Positions 5,589-6,100 of a stretch of 6,100 nt of DNA are shown piece after piece (position 1 is the first letter of the stretch; each line of letters begins with the position of its first letter). A program made the translations under genes and the position numbers. The DNA is from an uncultured Bdellovibrio sp. (GTDB taxonomy: Bacteria > Bdellovibrionota > Bdellovibrionia > Bdellovibrionales > Bdellovibrionaceae): assembly GCA_946482355.1 (NCBI GenBank), contig CAMLRE010000144.1, positions 1 to 6,100 of the forward strand, given 5' to 3'. The notes under the pieces were generated by a model, which did not search any database, was not told the origin of the DNA, and was given only the letters and a program-made list of their open reading frames with translations.

Positions 5589-6100
5589 ATGAAAAAATTA
5601 TTATTAATTTCAAGTTTATTAGTTAGTTCAGTCACAGTATCAGCAGCAGATTTTAGCGACATCATGCCGCCACTTCCTGCGGGTTCTAATCCAGAAGCAA
5701 TCTGGCAAGCGTACTGCAGTGGTAACAGAAATTCAGCCGATATTCCAATGCCTAATTACAAAAATAAAGATGTATTAGCTGCAGTAAAAAGATTAGCTAT
5801 GGTTTCTCCGTACAGCTTTTATTTCTACTCGGGCCCTCTTTACACTTACAACTTAAGAAACGGTAAAGAGTTAGTTGATGTTCCGGCAGAATTTCCGGCA
5901 AATATTCAAGAAGTGAAAAACGGCCGTAAAAACGCGCACGCTTTCATGACTTTGCTTTGCGGTGAATTTCGTGACCGTCCTTCTTTAATCAAAGAAAAAA
6001 TCCGTTGGGTTAACAGAATGTACACGTTACCGACGACGCCACAGGCAACGATCAATATCAAACACGAATTATGGTCACAAGTTTCTGCACATTCTTACAG
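5589..6100 (+). CDS. Secreted protein of unknown family, 3' end outside window
   Basis: An open frame starts with the ATG at 5589 and runs uninterrupted for 170 codons to the window edge. It begins with a typical Sec signal peptide, MKKLLLISSLLVSSVTVSAA, with cleavage likely after residue 19 or 20 and no lipobox cysteine. The visible mature part starts DFSDIMPPLPAGSNPEAIWQ and contains C43 and C124, a tyrosine-rich stretch (YSFYFYSGPLYTY, 75-87) and the segment LCGEFRDRPSLI (123-134). No known domain or catalytic motif was recognised. The 11-base gap after the lipoprotein gene and the ribosome site overlapping its stop place it as the third member of the PLD-lipoprotein operon. The product is expected in the periplasm or outside the cell. 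Confidence 0.8.
   Translation, partial: MKKLLLISSLLVSSVTVSAADFSDIMPPLPAGSNPEAIWQAYCSGNRNSADIPMPNYKNKDVLAAVKRLAMVSPYSFYFYSGPLYTYNLRNGKELVDVPAEFPANIQEVKNGRKNAHAFMTLLCGEFRDRPSLIKEKIRWVNRMYTLPTTPQATINIKHELWSQVSAHSY

Noticed and set aside
5392..5613. Minus-strand open frame across the junction of the small lipoprotein gene and the last gene
   Set aside because: It is antisense to two genes with clear signal sequences and has no supporting signal.

Overview
The window looks like a chromosomal segment of a Gram-negative bacterium with moderately low GC. Every complete gene, and the one cut off at the right edge, starts with a Sec signal peptide or a lipoprotein signal. The apparent codon choice favours A/T in third positions. 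The density of exported hydrolase-like proteins fits the Bdellovibrionota (Bdellovibrio, Bacteriovorax and relatives). That placement is an inference from style and content, not from a marker gene.

Layout. The left edge holds the last 45 codons of a gene for adenine phosphoribosyltransferase (apt, + strand, ends at 139). Only 20 bases separate it from a convergent minus-strand gene (160-1284) for a secreted protein. That protein has an SH3-like N-terminal part and a C-terminal part resembling SleB/CwlJ-type cell-wall hydrolases. A short divergent intergenic region (about 1285-1470) follows. From 1471 everything lies on the + strand: a 651-residue secreted phospholipase D (PLD)-superfamily protein (1471-3426), a 184-base intergenic region rich in inverted repeats with a probable intrinsic terminator (3518-3545), a second PLD-superfamily protein that is a lipoprotein (3611-5095), a small cysteine-containing lipoprotein with an EF-hand-like loop (5095-5577), and a secreted protein of unknown family that runs off the right edge (from 5589).

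How the genes may work together. The last three genes are tightly packed (a TAATG stop/start overlap, then an 11-base gap) and probably form one operon. The first PLD gene sits just upstream but is separated by a terminator-like structure. Two PLD-superfamily enzymes, two lipoproteins and a divergent wall-hydrolase-like protein suggest an envelope or extracellular function acting on phosphodiesters (lipid or nucleic acid) and peptidoglycan, for example prey or biomass degradation. The sequence does not show the substrate.

The most notable observations are these. (1) All four HxK catalytic motifs of the two PLD proteins lack the canonical Asp of the HKD signature and have lengthened spacing to the following GSxN-type motif. 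(2) The first PLD protein carries a large insertion in its first catalytic domain. (3) Its gene has no Shine-Dalgarno sequence and is preceded, 14 bases before the ATG, by an element with correct sigma-54 -24/-12 spacing. (4) The region between the two PLD genes can fold into mutually exclusive hairpins. No tRNA, rRNA, CRISPR array, insertion sequence or other mobile element was seen.
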